Numbered from the stretch's first letter, positions 38,716 to 51,324 are shown. The stretch: DNA of 64,000 nucleotides from Cupriavidus gilardii (GCF_013314895.1 NZ_JABTYE010000015.1:1-64000); one strand, 5' to 3'. Translations and numbers: made by a program. Notes: a model not told the origin generated them from the sequence alone.

Positions 38716-40494
38716 TTAGAAGGTGCGGGCCTTGGGCGGAACGCTTTCGACCGTCAGCGGCTGCATCTTGACCGGCTTGTAGTCGAGACGGTTGCCTTCG
38801 CTGTAGAACAGCGAGTGCTTGAGCCAGTTCTCGTCGTCGCGGGTCGGGAAGTCGCTGTGGGCGTGGGCGCCGCGCGATTCCTTGCGGGCCGCCGCCGAGA
38901 TCATCGTGGCCTTGGCCACTTCGACCAGGTTGGCCACTTCAAGCGCCTCGACCAGCGCGGTGTTGAACACCTTCGACTTGTCCTTCAGGTGGATGTTGTC
39001 CGAGCGCTCGGCCACTTCCAGGATGCGCTGCACGCCTTCGTCCATCAGCTTCTGCGTGCGGAACACGCCGGCGTGCGACTGCATGTTGCGGCGGATGTCG
39101 TTGGCGACGTCCTGCGCATACTCGCCCGACGAGGACGACTGCAGCTTCGCGAGGCGCGACAGCGCGCGGTCGGCGGCATCGGCCGGCAGCGGCTTGTGTT
39201 CCTTCTGCTTGAGCGCGGTCGAGATGATGTGGTTGCCGGCGGCGCGGCCGAACACCACCAGGTCCAGCAGCGAGTTGGTGCCCAGGCGGTTGGCGCCGTG
39301 CACCGACACGCAGGAGCATTCGCCGATCGCGTAGAAGCCGTTGACGACCTCGTTGGGGTTGCCGTTCTTCGGCACCACCACCTGGCCGTAGTAGTTGGTC
39401 GGAATGCCGCCCATCTGGTAATGGATGGTGGGCACCACCGGGATCGGTTCCTTGATCGCGTCGACGTTGGCGAACTTCAGGCCGATCTCGCGGATCGACG
39501 GCAGGCGCTTCATGATCTTCTCGGCGCCGACGTGGGTCAGGTCGAGCAGCACGTAATCGCCGTTCGGACCGCAGCCGCGGCCTTCCTTGATTTCCTGGTC
39601 CATCGAGCGCGAGACGAAGTCGCGCGGCGCCAGGTCCTTCAGCGTCGGCGCGTAGCGCTCCATGAAGCGTTCGCCGTCCTTGTTGCGCAGGATGCCGCCT
39701 TCGCCGCGCACGCCTTCGGTGATCAGCACGCCCGCGCCGGCCACGCCGGTCGGGTGGAACTGCCAGAACTCCATGTCTTCCAGCGGCACGCCGGCGCGCG
39801 CCGCCATGCCCAGGCCGTCACCGGTATTGATGAAGGCGTTGGTCGACGCGGCGTAGATACGGCCCGCGCCGCCGGTGGCGAACAGCGTGGTCTTGGCTTC
39901 GAGGATGTAGACCTCGCCGGTTTCCATTTCCAGCGCGGTCACGCCCAGCACGTCGCCGTCCTGGTCGCGGATCAGGTCCAGCGCCATCCATTCGACGAAG
40001 AAGTGGGTCTTGGCGCGGACGTTGCGCTGATACAGCGTGTGCAGCAGCGCGTGGCCGGTACGGTCGGCCGCGGCGCAGGCGCGCTGCACCGGCTTCTCGC
40101 CGTAGTTGGCGGTGTGGCCGCCGAACGGGCGCTGGTAGATCGTGCCGTCGGGGTTGCGGTCGAACGGCATGCCGAAGTGTTCGAGCTCGTAGACCACCTT
40201 CGGCGCTTCACGGCACATGAACTCGATGGCGTCCTGGTCGCCCAGCCAGTCCGAGCCCTTGACCGTGTCGTAGAAGTGATAGTGCCAGTTGTCCTCGCTC
40301 ATGTTGCCGAGCGAGGCACCGATGCCGCCCTGCGCCGCCACCGTGTGCGAGCGCGTGGGGAACACCTTGGAGAGCACGGCGACGTTCAGGCCGGCTTCCG
40401 CGAGCTGGAGGGATGCGCGCATCCCGGCGCCGCCCGCCCCGACGATGACCACGTCAAAGCGCCGACGCGGCAATCCAGTCTTGACTGCGACCAT
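38716..40494 (-). CDS. sdhA: Succinate dehydrogenase flavoprotein subunit
   Basis: Catalytic subunit that oxidises succinate to fumarate at the inner face of the membrane. It has 592 residues. The FAD loop is IVGAGGAGMRASLQLAEAG and the covalent FAD His is in TRSHTVAAQGGIGA. The active-site segment is HPTGVAGAGVLITEG and the catalytic Arg region is RGEGGILRN. It follows sdhD by 3 bp. Confidence 0.98.
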   Translation of the reverse strand: MVAVKTGLPRRRFDVVIVGAGGAGMRASLQLAEAGLNVAVLSKVFPTRSHTVAAQGGIGASLGNMSEDNWHYHFYDTVKGSDWLGDQDAIEFMCREAPKVVYELEHFGMPFDRNPDGTIYQRPFGGHTANYGEKPVQRACAAADRTGHALLHTLYQRNVRAKTHFFVEWMALDLIRDQDGDVLGVTALEMETGEVYILEAKTTLFATGGAGRIYAASTNAFINTGDGLGMAARAGVPLEDMEFWQFHPTGVAGAGVLITEGVRGEGGILRNKDGERFMERYAPTLKDLAPRDFVSRSMDQEIKEGRGCGPNGDYVLLDLTHVGAEKIMKRLPSIREIGLKFANVDAIKEPIPVVPTIHYQMGGIPTNYYGQVVVPKNGNPNEVVNGFYAIGECSCVSVHGANRLGTNSLLDLVVFGRAAGNHIISTALKQKEHKPLPADAADRALSRLAKLQSSSSGEYAQDVANDIRRNMQSHAGVFRTQKLMDEGVQRILEVAERSDNIHLKDKSKVFNTALVEALEVANLVEVAKATMISAAARKESRGAHAHSDFPTRDDENWLKHSLFYSEGNRLDYKPVKMQPLTVESVPPKARTF

Positions 40495-40497
40495 GAA

Positions 40498-40863
40498 TTA
40501 CACCCTCCAGAGAATCTGAGCAGCGTAGCCCGCGCAACCGACGAGCCACAGAATCGTAAGAACTTGCAGCACGAGGCGAACCGCCATCGGCTTCACATAG
40601 TCCATCCAGATGTCGCGCACGCCGATCCAGGCGTGATAGAGCAGCGACAGGATCGTGACGAACGTCAGGATCTTCATCCATTGATTGGCGAACAGGCCCG
40701 CCCAGCCCTCATACGAGGCACCGTTCGACAACAGGAATGCCACCGCCAGCACGACGGTGTAGATCACCATCACCACGGCGGTCACGCGCTGGACCAGCCA
40801 TTCCTTCATGCCGTAGTGGGCACCGACGACCAGACGCTTGGGACCGATATTGTTATTTGCCAC
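40498..40863 (-). CDS. sdhD: Succinate dehydrogenase membrane anchor subunit D
   Basis: Small membrane subunit of 121 residues with three hydrophobic helices. A His in the second helix (LLYHAWIGVRDIWMDYVKP) is the expected heme b ligand, and YHAWIGVRD is typical of SdhD. It starts 12 bp after sdhC and ends 3 bp before sdhA, so the anchor and catalytic genes are tightly coupled. Confidence 0.95.
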   Translation of the reverse strand: MANNNIGPKRLVVGAHYGMKEWLVQRVTAVVMVIYTVVLAVAFLLSNGASYEGWAGLFANQWMKILTFVTILSLLYHAWIGVRDIWMDYVKPMAVRLVLQVLTILWLVGCAGYAAQILWRV

Positions 40864-40875
40864 CTTGCATGCTCC

Positions 40876-41286
40876 TCAAAACACGCCGAACAGCTTCAGA
40901 CCGAACACGACGGTCAGAAGCAGGCTGACGATCAGCACGGCGATGGCCGACTTGGCCGACGACGGCTTGTCCACGCCGACGTGCATGTCCAGCAGGAGGA
41001 AGCGGATACCGGCGCAGAAATGATGCAGATAGCCCCAGATCAGAACCAGCAGAACCAGCTTGACGAAGCCACCGGACAGAAGGGCCGAGAACTTTGCGAA
41101 GCTCAGTTCGGAAGTGACGCTCTGCTCGAAGAGGTAGAGGATGAAAGGAAGGAGGAGGAACAGCAGCGCACCGCTGACGCGATGCAGGATGGATACCTTG
41201 CCGGCCCAGGGCAACCGGTACCGTGCGAGTTGCCCGATACCGATATTCCGGAACTCCGGCCTGGCTTGTTTGACGGCTTCAGCCAT
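40876..41286 (-). CDS. sdhC: Succinate dehydrogenase cytochrome b556 subunit
   Basis: First gene of the sdh operon. It has 136 residues and three membrane helices, with the family motif SILHRVSGALLF in the first and HHFCAGIRFLLLD giving the heme-ligand His. A start four codons upstream (41298) is also possible. Upstream are a promoter candidate and a 13-bp palindrome. Confidence 0.95.
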   Translation of the reverse strand: MAEAVKQARPEFRNIGIGQLARYRLPWAGKVSILHRVSGALLFLLLPFILYLFEQSVTSELSFAKFSALLSGGFVKLVLLVLIWGYLHHFCAGIRFLLLDMHVGVDKPSSAKSAIAVLIVSLLLTVVFGLKLFGVF

Positions 41287-41325
41287 GCGAGACCCCATTA
41301 GCGATAAAAAAACGAAAGAGCCGAG

Positions 41326-41338
41326 TGCACAATGTGCA
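41326..41338. promoter_or_regulatory. 13-bp palindrome in the sdh leader
   Basis: TGCACA-A-TGTGCA, perfect arms of six around one base. It lies just downstream of the predicted -10 of sdhC, at about +5 to +17 of the transcript, a position suited to repression. Confidence 0.55.
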
Positions 41339-41348
41339 AATCCACGTG

Positions 41349-41379
41349 ATTTTAGCGCCTTTGTTGCGCGGCGCACCAA
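41349..41379 (-). promoter_or_regulatory. Candidate sdhC promoter
   Basis: On minus, TTGGTG (41374-41379), a 19-bp spacer and TAAAAT (41349-41354), 63 bp before sdhC. The boxes are good but the spacer is long by 2 bp. Confidence 0.5.
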
Positions 41380-41597
41380 TAATTTTCGACTATCGCACAC
41401 CAACATCGCGGCCGCGACAATCGCCTGCAACGCCATTGCGCGGCACCGAATTGCGCGCATCCGTCGCACGTCGGCCACGCATCCTTCGGCCCTCGCCGCG
41501 CATTCCAATCGCCCTGTGCAATGCCGGCCGCCGTTGACGACAAGGGGCGCAACAATCGCCCGCGTCATGCGCTGTTCGCGCGTGGGGGCGACGCCGT

Positions 41598-42458
41598 TCA
41601 GCTCAGATCGTTCTGGTAATAGTGCCGCGTGGTCACATACAGACCGCGCCGCACTTCGACGGGACGGTCGCCATAGGTGAACGAGACCCGCTCGACCGAC
41701 AGCAGCGGCGAACCGGGTGCGACCGACAGCAGCGCGGCGGCGGTTTCGTCGGCGCTGACCGCGCGGATCTTCTCGGTGGCCCGCACCATCCGCGTACCGA
41801 ATTCGGCCTCGAACAGCGCGTACATCGGCCCCTTCCACTCTGTCAGCTTCTCCGCCGTCAGGCCCTTGAAGTTGGCGCCCAGCAGCCAGATGTCGTCGAG
41901 CACGGTGGCCTCGCCGGAGAAGAACAGCACGCGGCGGATCTGCACCACGCTGTCGCCGGTGCGGATGTCGAGCAGCCGCGCGATTTCGGCCGGCGCCCGC
42001 AGGCGCTTGCATTCGAGCACCCGGCTGGCGCCGTAATGCGGCTCGCCCTCGTCGGGGACCAGCCGCAGGAATCGGAACTTGACCACGTCCTCGTGATGGG
42101 TCGTCACGAAGGTGCCCTTGCCCTGCCGGCGCGCAACCAGATTCTCGGCGGCGAGCTCGTCGATGGCCTTGCGCACCGTGCCCTGGCTGACCTTGTAGCG
42201 GGCCGCCAGCTCCATCTCGCTGGGGATCATCTCGCCCGGCTTCCATTCGCCGGACTGCAGGCTCTGCAGGATCAGCGACTTGATCTGCTGATAAAGCGGG
42301 CTGAAGGTCGGGGACACTGCCGCCGCGGCCCCGGAGGCGGCACCGGCAGGGGCCGGCGCGCTGGCGGGCGCGGACGCCGACGTCCCGGCGCCGGGCGTGG
42401 CGGCGCCATCTTGCGCGGCCGGAACGGCGGCGGCGAGGGACGTGGGCAACGTGGACAT
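41598..42458 (-). CDS. GntR-family regulator, HutC/UTRA type
   Basis: DNA-binding repressor or activator of 286 residues. An Ala/Pro-rich N-terminus of about 55 residues precedes a winged helix (about 60-125, with GEMIPSEMELAARYKVSQGTVRKAIDEL broken here only by description) and a C-terminal UTRA ligand domain with ERVSFTYGDRPVEVRRGLYV. It sits between sdhCDAB and the divergent mdh, and a 20-bp palindrome lies in its own upstream region. The context suggests control of TCA genes in response to a carboxylate. The ligand is unknown. Confidence 0.88.
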   Translation of the reverse strand: MSTLPTSLAAAVPAAQDGAATPGAGTSASAPASAPAPAGAASGAAAAVSPTFSPLYQQIKSLILQSLQSGEWKPGEMIPSEMELAARYKVSQGTVRKAIDELAAENLVARRQGKGTFVTTHHEDVVKFRFLRLVPDEGEPHYGASRVLECKRLRAPAEIARLLDIRTGDSVVQIRRVLFFSGEATVLDDIWLLGANFKGLTAEKLTEWKGPMYALFEAEFGTRMVRATEKIRAVSADETAAALLSVAPGSPLLSVERVSFTYGDRPVEVRRGLYVTTRHYYQNDLS

Positions 42459-42507
42459 AAGGCGGATTTCACCACAGATCGGCAAAGCGCGTCCAGCACT
42501 GCATCAA

Positions 42508-42533
42508 ATGTCTTATGTCTTATATAAGACATA
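42508..42533. promoter_or_regulatory. 20-bp palindromic operator with an extra half-site
   Basis: A perfect palindrome occupies 42514-42533, centred on TTATATAA, with half-sites ATGTCTTA (42515-42522) and TAAGACAT (42525-42532). A further direct ATGTCTTA half-site overlaps at 42508-42515. It lies 4 bp upstream of the mdh -35 box and 50-80 bp upstream of the GntR start, so the regulator is its likely binder. Confidence 0.8.
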
Positions 42534-42537
42534 TGAA

Positions 42538-42566
42538 TTGACAGTCCATGCCACGGCGCCTACACT
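42538..42566 (+). promoter_or_regulatory. mdh promoter
   Basis: A perfect TTGACA (42538-42543), a 17-bp spacer and TACACT (42561-42566). Transcription would start near 42573, giving mdh a leader of about 325 nt. Confidence 0.8.
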
Positions 42567-42897
42567 CGCGCCGTGTTTTTTGTGTCCGGTACGCCTGTCC
42601 GATGTCCCGGCGGCGCCCCGCGCGTGAACCGGCGTGCGCTTGCGCTCGCCGAGCCGGCGGATTCGGCTGGATGCGGTCCCCGGCTTCGCAGTAGACTTAC
42701 GCCTTGTCGTCATCCGCGGTCATCCGCGACCCGCCGCGGCCCCTCCGCCCGCCTGCCGAGCGCGGCGCCGGACGGTGCGCCGCCGCCCGTGGCGACAACC
42801 TCGCTCCCGGTGTACCCCGGCGCAATGGCGTGACAATCGCGCGCCCCCGCCCCGGCCGCACCGGCCGGTTTCCCTTTCTTCGTTTGGAGACTTACAG

Positions 42898-43881
<984 letters not shown>

Positions 43882-43905
43882 TACCCTTCCCTTCGCCGCA
43901 TGCGA

Positions 43906-43950
43906 AACCGGGGCGCCACATCGAACCATCGAAGCGGGCCCCGGTTTTTT
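43906..43950 (+). terminator. Intrinsic terminator of mdh
   Basis: The stem AACCGGGGC/GCCCCGGTT has a loop of about 23 nt and a T-run to 43950, 24 bp after the mdh stop. Confidence 0.8.
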
Positions 43951-44055
43951 GTTGGTCGCCGCGTAGGCGCATGTCCGATACCGGCCGCGCCGCCTTCACT
44001 GTATATCAGGACGTTTCGCCGCTCGCCGTCATGGGCAGGCACGATCCCCCTGTTT

Positions 44056-44118
44056 CCCCGATTACCCCGATTACCCCGATTACCCCGATTGCCCCGATTG
44101 CCCCGATTGCCCCGATTG
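44056..44118. repeat. 9-bp tandem repeat, seven copies
   Basis: Three units of CCCCGATTA and then four of CCCCGATTG, exact within each block. It is intergenic, between the mdh terminator and the CitE-like gene, 50 bp before that gene's start. Confidence 0.95.
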
Positions 44119-44167
44119 CCGGGATTCTCCGGATTTCCCTGCTCCCACCGTTAGAGACGAAGACGAC

Positions 44168-45148
44168 GTGCATCCATCCGAAGTCTTGTTCCAGGGCGAA
44201 GCCGTACCGGTCCAGCTGCCGGTCTGCGACCACTATGCCGGCAGCGAGAAGCTGATGCGCAAATCGCTGGCGCTGCAGCAGGAGCTCGGCCCGGTGTTCG
44301 ACCTGACGCTCGATTGCGAGGACGGCGCCGCGGTCGGCAGCGAGCGCGAGCATGCGCAGCTGTGCGCGCAGCTGATCAACGGCCCGCTGAACCTGTTCAA
44401 CCGCGTCGGCGTGCGCATCCACGACCCCGGCCATCCTTGCTGGGGCGACGATGTCGACATCCTGGTCGCCGGCGCCGGCGCGCGGCTCGCCTATGTGACG
44501 GTGCCCAAGGTCACCGACGTGGTCGAGGTCGCACGCGTGACCGACCGCGTCAACCAGGCCGCGCGTGCGGCCGGCATCGCCCGTCATATCCCGATCCACG
44601 TGCTGATCGAAACCCATGCCGCGCTGGAGCAGGTGTTCCGCATCGCCTCGCTGGTGCAGGTCGAATGCCTGAGCTTCGGCCTGATGGATTTCGTGTCGGC
44701 CCATCATGGCGCGATTCCCGGCGACGCGATGCGCTCGCCGCAGCAGTTCGAGCATCCGCTGGTGCGCCGCGCCATGCTGGAGATCGCGGCGGCCTGCCAT
44801 CGCCACGGCAAGGTGCCGTCGCACAATGTCAGCACCGATATCCAGAACCCCGAACGGGCCGGCGAGGACGCCCGGCGCGCCCGCGCGGAGTTCGGCTTCC
44901 TGCGCAAATGGAGCATCCATCCGGCGCAGATCGGGCCGATCGTGCAGGCCTTCCAGCCCGGCGACGAGGAAATCGGCCTGGCCAGCGCGATCCTGCTGGC
45001 GGCGCACGAGAACAACTGGGCGCCGATCCGGCACCAGGGCGAACTGCACGACCGCGCCAGCTACCGCTACTACTGGGCGCTGCTGCAGCGTGCGCACTCG
45101 ACCGGCGCCACGCTGCCGGCCAATGTGGCGGAACTGTTTTTTGGCTAG
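44168..45148 (+). CDS. HpcH/HpaI aldolase / citrate lyase beta-like protein (GTG start)
   Basis: CitE-like TIM-barrel enzyme of 326 residues, expected to act on CoA-thioesters of dicarboxylic acids such as malyl- or citramalyl-CoA. Family marks are FDLTLDCEDGAAVG (metal-binding Glu/Asp), the VGVRIHDPGH segment, HVLIETHAALEQV with the second metal-binding Glu, and KWSIHPAQIGPI. The GTG start at 44168 follows a purine-rich GAGACGAAGAC. It lies between mdh and the prpD/acnA genes, which fits carboxylate metabolism; citF and citD are absent, so it is not citrate lyase proper. Confidence 0.87.
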   Translation: MHPSEVLFQGEAVPVQLPVCDHYAGSEKLMRKSLALQQELGPVFDLTLDCEDGAAVGSEREHAQLCAQLINGPLNLFNRVGVRIHDPGHPCWGDDVDILVAGAGARLAYVTVPKVTDVVEVARVTDRVNQAARAAGIARHIPIHVLIETHAALEQVFRIASLVQVECLSFGLMDFVSAHHGAIPGDAMRSPQQFEHPLVRRAMLEIAAACHRHGKVPSHNVSTDIQNPERAGEDARRARAEFGFLRKWSIHPAQIGPIVQAFQPGDEEIGLASAILLAAHENNWAPIRHQGELHDRASYRYYWALLQRAHSTGATLPANVAELFFG

Positions 45149-45197
45149 CCACTGGCTGGCCACCGAGGGGAGCCAACGCGGACAGCTGCCGCCGCAA

Positions 45198-45245
45198 GCC
45201 ATCGCCGGCAGCCACCGCCCGCAGCCATCGCCGGCAGCCATCGCG
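45198..45245. repeat. 13-bp tandem repeat, about 3.7 copies
   Basis: Units GCCATCGCCGGCA, GCCACCGCCCGCA, GCCATCGCCGGCA and a partial GCCATCGCG. It is intergenic, 50 bp after the CitE-like gene. Confidence 0.9.
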
Positions 45246-45418
45246 AATGACGGTGCGCCGAGGGTTCGGCAAATCGGAGAGAATAGCGGCGCCGCGTCTG
45301 GCGTGAACCCGGCAGATCGGCACCCCGCAAGTCCAACACCAATAAGCGCGACAGCGCAGAATCCGCAGACTCAGACCTGCAATTTCCGCATCCACCCATC
45401 ATCTCGAGGAAGTATCCG

Positions 45419-46030
45419 ATGAAACACCTCCTGCTCGCTGCCTGCCTCGGCGTCTTCACGCTGTCGGCGGGAAGCGTCGCCATCGCCCAGGAAACCGCCA
45501 AGGCCAGCACGGCCAAGAAGAGCGCCGCCAAACCCAAGGCCAAGGCCAGCAGCAAGAAACGCACGACCAAGGCGGCAGCCACGGCCGCCGCCCCGGTGGT
45601 GCCGGAAGGCGAGAAGTGGCAATGCGAACTGGGCAAGTCGCTCTATGTCGCCGGCAACATGCTGCGCGACGAAGTGATCACCGTGCACTGGGACGGCCGT
45701 AACCACCGCCTGCCGCGCCAGGCCACGGTGACGGGCGCCGACCGCTATTTCGATCCGCAATCCGGTCTCGATCTGGTCGTGATTCCGAGCAAGGCCATGC
45801 TGTTCGACCGCAACCACGGCCAGCGCCTGGCGGACGAATGCCAGACCACCGCCATGCTGGCGGGCGCCGCGGCGCCGACGCAGTCCGGCGCGCTGCGCGC
45901 CCCGGTCACCAAGCCGCTGCTGGTGGCGCCGTCGGACCAGCCGGCCCAGAGTGCCGAGCCCGCAGCGCCTGCCGCAGCGGCGGCCCCGGCGGCGGGCAAT
46001 ACCGAGCAGCAAGCGGCGCCGCGCCAGTAA
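45419..46030 (+). CDS. Secreted protein with MliC-like core, unknown function
   Basis: A 203-residue protein with a clear Sec signal peptide (cleavage likely after AIA, residue 23). A Lys/Ala-rich linker spans 25-60, a compact core about 65-141, and a Pro/Ala-rich tail about 150-203. The core has two cysteines, C69 and C141, likely joined. It carries a WQCELGKSLYV start, GADRYFDPQSGLDLVVI and a final GQRLADEC. This pattern resembles MliC/PliC C-type lysozyme inhibitors, but only loosely. The lysine-rich linker could bind cell-wall polymer. It lies between the CitE-like and prpD genes without evident functional link. Confidence 0.75.
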   Translation: MKHLLLAACLGVFTLSAGSVAIAQETAKASTAKKSAAKPKAKASSKKRTTKAAATAAAPVVPEGEKWQCELGKSLYVAGNMLRDEVITVHWDGRNHRLPRQATVTGADRYFDPQSGLDLVVIPSKAMLFDRNHGQRLADECQTTAMLAGAAAPTQSGALRAPVTKPLLVAPSDQPAQSAEPAAPAAAAAPAAGNTEQQAAPRQ

Positions 46031-46270
46031 GGCGCCGTGCCGGGCCCCGCGGGCATGTCCGCGGGGCCGCGCAGTACCGCGTGGCGCGACCCCAAGCGAG
46101 CACCTGACATCCACGTCTTGCGCGCGAAGGCCGGCGCCACGCTCCCGGATTCGTCTGCAGCCCCGGCTGCAGAACGCATCTTCCGATCGGTGCGGTCGCC
46201 GCTTCGACGGCAATCGCACCGCCGGCGATGCCTGGCAACACCACGCAACACCACACCGAGGGGAAGTGTC

Positions 46271-47734
46271 GTGTCCGCAGCCATTCCGCATCTCCATCCG
46301 AACGCCCGTCCCGAGCCGGACCAGGTGCTGGTCGACATCGCCGACTATGTGACCCGCTACCAGGTCAAGAGCGCCCTCGCCTACGACACCGCCCGCAACT
46401 GCCTGATCGACACGCTGGGCTGCGGTCTCGAGGCACTTTCCTATCCCGCCTGCACCAAGCTGCTCGGCCCGGTCGTGCCCGGCACGGTGGTGCCGCACGG
46501 CGCCAGGGTTCCCGGCACCCAATTCCAGCTCGACCCGATACAGGCTGCCTTCAACATCGGCACCATGATCCGCTGGCTGGACTTCAACGACACCTGGCTC
46601 GCGGCCGAATGGGGCCATCCGTCCGACAATCTGGGCGGCATCCTGGCCACCGCCGACTGGCTGTCGCGCCAGCGCGTCCCGGGCGGCAAAAAGCCGCTGA
46701 CGATGAAGGACGTGCTGACGGCGATGATCAAGGCCCACGAGATCCAGGGCTGCCTCGCGCTGGAGAATTCGTTCAACAAGGTGGGGCTGGACCACGTGGT
46801 GCTGGTCAAGGTCGCCTCGACCGCGGTGGTCGCGCAGATGCTGGGCCTGTCGCGCGACGAGATCATCAACGCGTTGTCGCTGGCCTGGGTCGACGGCCAG
46901 AGCCTGCGCACCTATCGGCATGCGCCCAATACCGGCAGCCGCAAGAGCTGGGCCGCGGGCGACGCCACCAGCCGCGCGGTGCGGCTGGCGCTGATCGCCC
47001 GGACCGGCGAAATGGGGTACCCGTCGGTGCTGACGGCGAAGACCTGGGGCTTCTACGACGTGCTGTTCGACGGCAAGCCCTTCCGCTTCCAGCGCCCGTA
47101 CGGCAGCTACGTGATGGAGAACGTGCTGTTCAAGATTTCGTTCCCCGCCGAATTCCATGCCCAGACCGCGGTCGAAGCGGCGATGACGCTGCACGGGCTG
47201 CTGGCCGCGATGGGGCGGAGCGCCGCCGATATCCGGCGCGTGACCATCCGCACCCACGAGGCGTGCCTGCGCATCATCGACAAGAAGGGGCCGCTGGCGA
47301 ACCCGGCCGACCGCGACCACTGCATCCAGTACATGGTGGCGGTACCGCTGCTGTTCGGCCGGCTGACCGCCGAGGATTACGAGGACAGCGTCGCCGTCGA
47401 CCCGCGCATCGACGCACTGCGCGAGAAGATCGTCTGCGTCGAGGACGCCGGCTTCACCGCCGACTATCACGATCCGGACAAGCGCTCGATCGCCAACGGG
47501 CTGACGGTGGAACTGGCCGACGGCACCGTGCTCCCGGAGGTCGCCGTCGAATACCCGATCGGGCACCGGCGCCGGCGCGAGGACGGCATCCCGCTGCTGG
47601 TCGAGAAGTTCAGGACCAATCTGGCGCGGCGTTTTCCGCCCAAACAGCAGCAGGCGATTCTCGACGTGTCGCTGGACCAGGCCGCGCTGGAGGCGATGCC
47701 GGTGCACGAATACGTCGATCTGTACGTCATATAG
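46271..47734 (+). CDS. prpD: MmgE/PrpD-family 2-methylcitrate dehydratase (GTG start)
   Basis: Dehydrates 2-methylcitrate to methylaconitate, and often citrate as a side activity. It has 487 residues of normal length, with the family segments [28 protein letters not shown] and [21 protein letters not shown]. The GTG at 46271 is preceded by GAGGGGAAG. It sits next to acnA and downstream of mdh, with no prpB or prpC beside it, so its main role here may be in the TCA cycle. Confidence 0.93.
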   Translation: MSAAIPHLHPNARPEPDQVLVDIADYVTRYQVKSALAYDTARNCLIDTLGCGLEALSYPACTKLLGPVVPGTVVPHGARVPGTQFQLDPIQAAFNIGTMIRWLDFNDTWLAAEWGHPSDNLGGILATADWLSRQRVPGGKKPLTMKDVLTAMIKAHEIQGCLALENSFNKVGLDHVVLVKVASTAVVAQMLGLSRDEIINALSLAWVDGQSLRTYRHAPNTGSRKSWAAGDATSRAVRLALIARTGEMGYPSVLTAKTWGFYDVLFDGKPFRFQRPYGSYVMENVLFKISFPAEFHAQTAVEAAMTLHGLLAAMGRSAADIRRVTIRTHEACLRIIDKKGPLANPADRDHCIQYMVAVPLLFGRLTAEDYEDSVAVDPRIDALREKIVCVEDAGFTADYHDPDKRSIANGLTVELADGTVLPEVAVEYPIGHRRRREDGIPLLVEKFRTNLARRFPPKQQQAILDVSLDQAALEAMPVHEYVDLYVI

Positions 47735-48028
47735 CCTCGTATAACGTCGTACCGGCATCGAATGGCATTGAAACGGCGCCGTAAGGCACCACCCTAAGAT
47801 GTGATTTGTTCCGCTCTTTTACTGATATAGGATGCGCAAGACAGAAGTGGCGTGCCGGTTGCCCGTGCCGGAGGTGACGCATAAAGTAATGCTGATGCCG
47901 TCACGCCGGCGCCGCAATCACCACCCGCCGCCGCCACGTCATATCGATGCGCAAGCGCATTCGCATACGAAGTCCGGAAGTCCCGCACGAAGTTCCGCAA
48001 ATAGCACCTCTTCGATTGGAGTCAGGCA

Positions 48029-50734
<2,706 letters not shown>

Positions 50735-50880
50735 AGGCGAAGCCATGGCCCCCGGTCCGTTCGACGGGGCGCCATGGCCGCCTGTAAGTTCCACGCAAGC
50801 CTGCGCTGCCACACTGGGTCTCATCGATAGAACAGCGCGGCTTCGCCCCCTGGGGCCGCCAACAGACCTCGGAGACAAGC

Positions 50881-51030
50881 ATGGCCAAGATCCTGATCGC
50901 CTTTATCGTCATCGCCGGCGCCGCCCTGATGCTGCTGATGCAGGGAGGCGGCGACGTCTCGATGGGCGGCGAGCAGCACGGCACCGAAACCCACGCCCCT
51001 GCCTCGGGCGAGGCCAAGACCCAGAAGTGA
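50881..51030 (+). CDS. Small single-helix membrane protein (49 aa)
   Basis: The ORF encodes MAKILIAFIVIAGAALMLLM followed by a Gly-rich turn and a polar tail of about 27 residues ending in Lys. One helix at 3-20 makes it a likely inner-membrane microprotein. A GGAGAC ribosome site lies 7 nt before the ATG. It is 146 bp after acnA. No family is recognised; codon use and ribosome site are what support it. Confidence 0.65.
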   Translation: MAKILIAFIVIAGAALMLLMQGGGDVSMGGEQHGTETHAPASGEAKTQK

Positions 51031-51324
51031 CCCCGCGGCCCCGACCGGACGGCTCCGACCGAACGGGACAGGCCGGCACTCCAGGCGGACACCGCTCCAC
51101 GACGTTGCACGGCGAAACGGCGCCCAAACGGCGCCCGATCAGCGCCCAAAGCAGCGCCCGGATCAGCTCTCCAGACAGCGCCCGTTTCCATGACAGGCGT
51201 ATGACGCGACGCGCCAACCCCGGATCGCACGCCGAATCCATCAGGGTTTGCCCATGCGATCGCTGGGCCGTGTCAACGCAACGAGTAGAATACCGTTTTA
51301 CCGAAAAACGGATGAACTCAGCAT

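Larger units (their letters stand above)
41287..41597. promoter_or_regulatory. Intergenic region sdhC/gntR (sdh promoter zone)
   Basis: This 311-bp gap between the start of sdhC and the end of the GntR gene has no ORF I can support. It holds the likely sdh promoter (41349-41379) and a palindrome (41326-41338). The rest, toward gntR, is of average composition with no hairpin terminator that I can see, so gntR may read through into sdh. Confidence 0.5.
42459..42897. promoter_or_regulatory. Divergent control region gntR/mdh
   Basis: This 439-bp gap holds an AT-rich operator-promoter block (42508-42566). A GC-rich stretch of about 325 nt follows and would be the 5' leader of mdh, with no ORF I can support. 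A short T-run at 42574-42580 is not preceded by a stable stem. Confidence 0.6.

Noticed and set aside
44056..44118. 9-bp repeat as coding sequence for a Pro-rich peptide
   Set aside because: The frames across it have no ribosome site and no conserved context, and it lies right after the mdh terminator.
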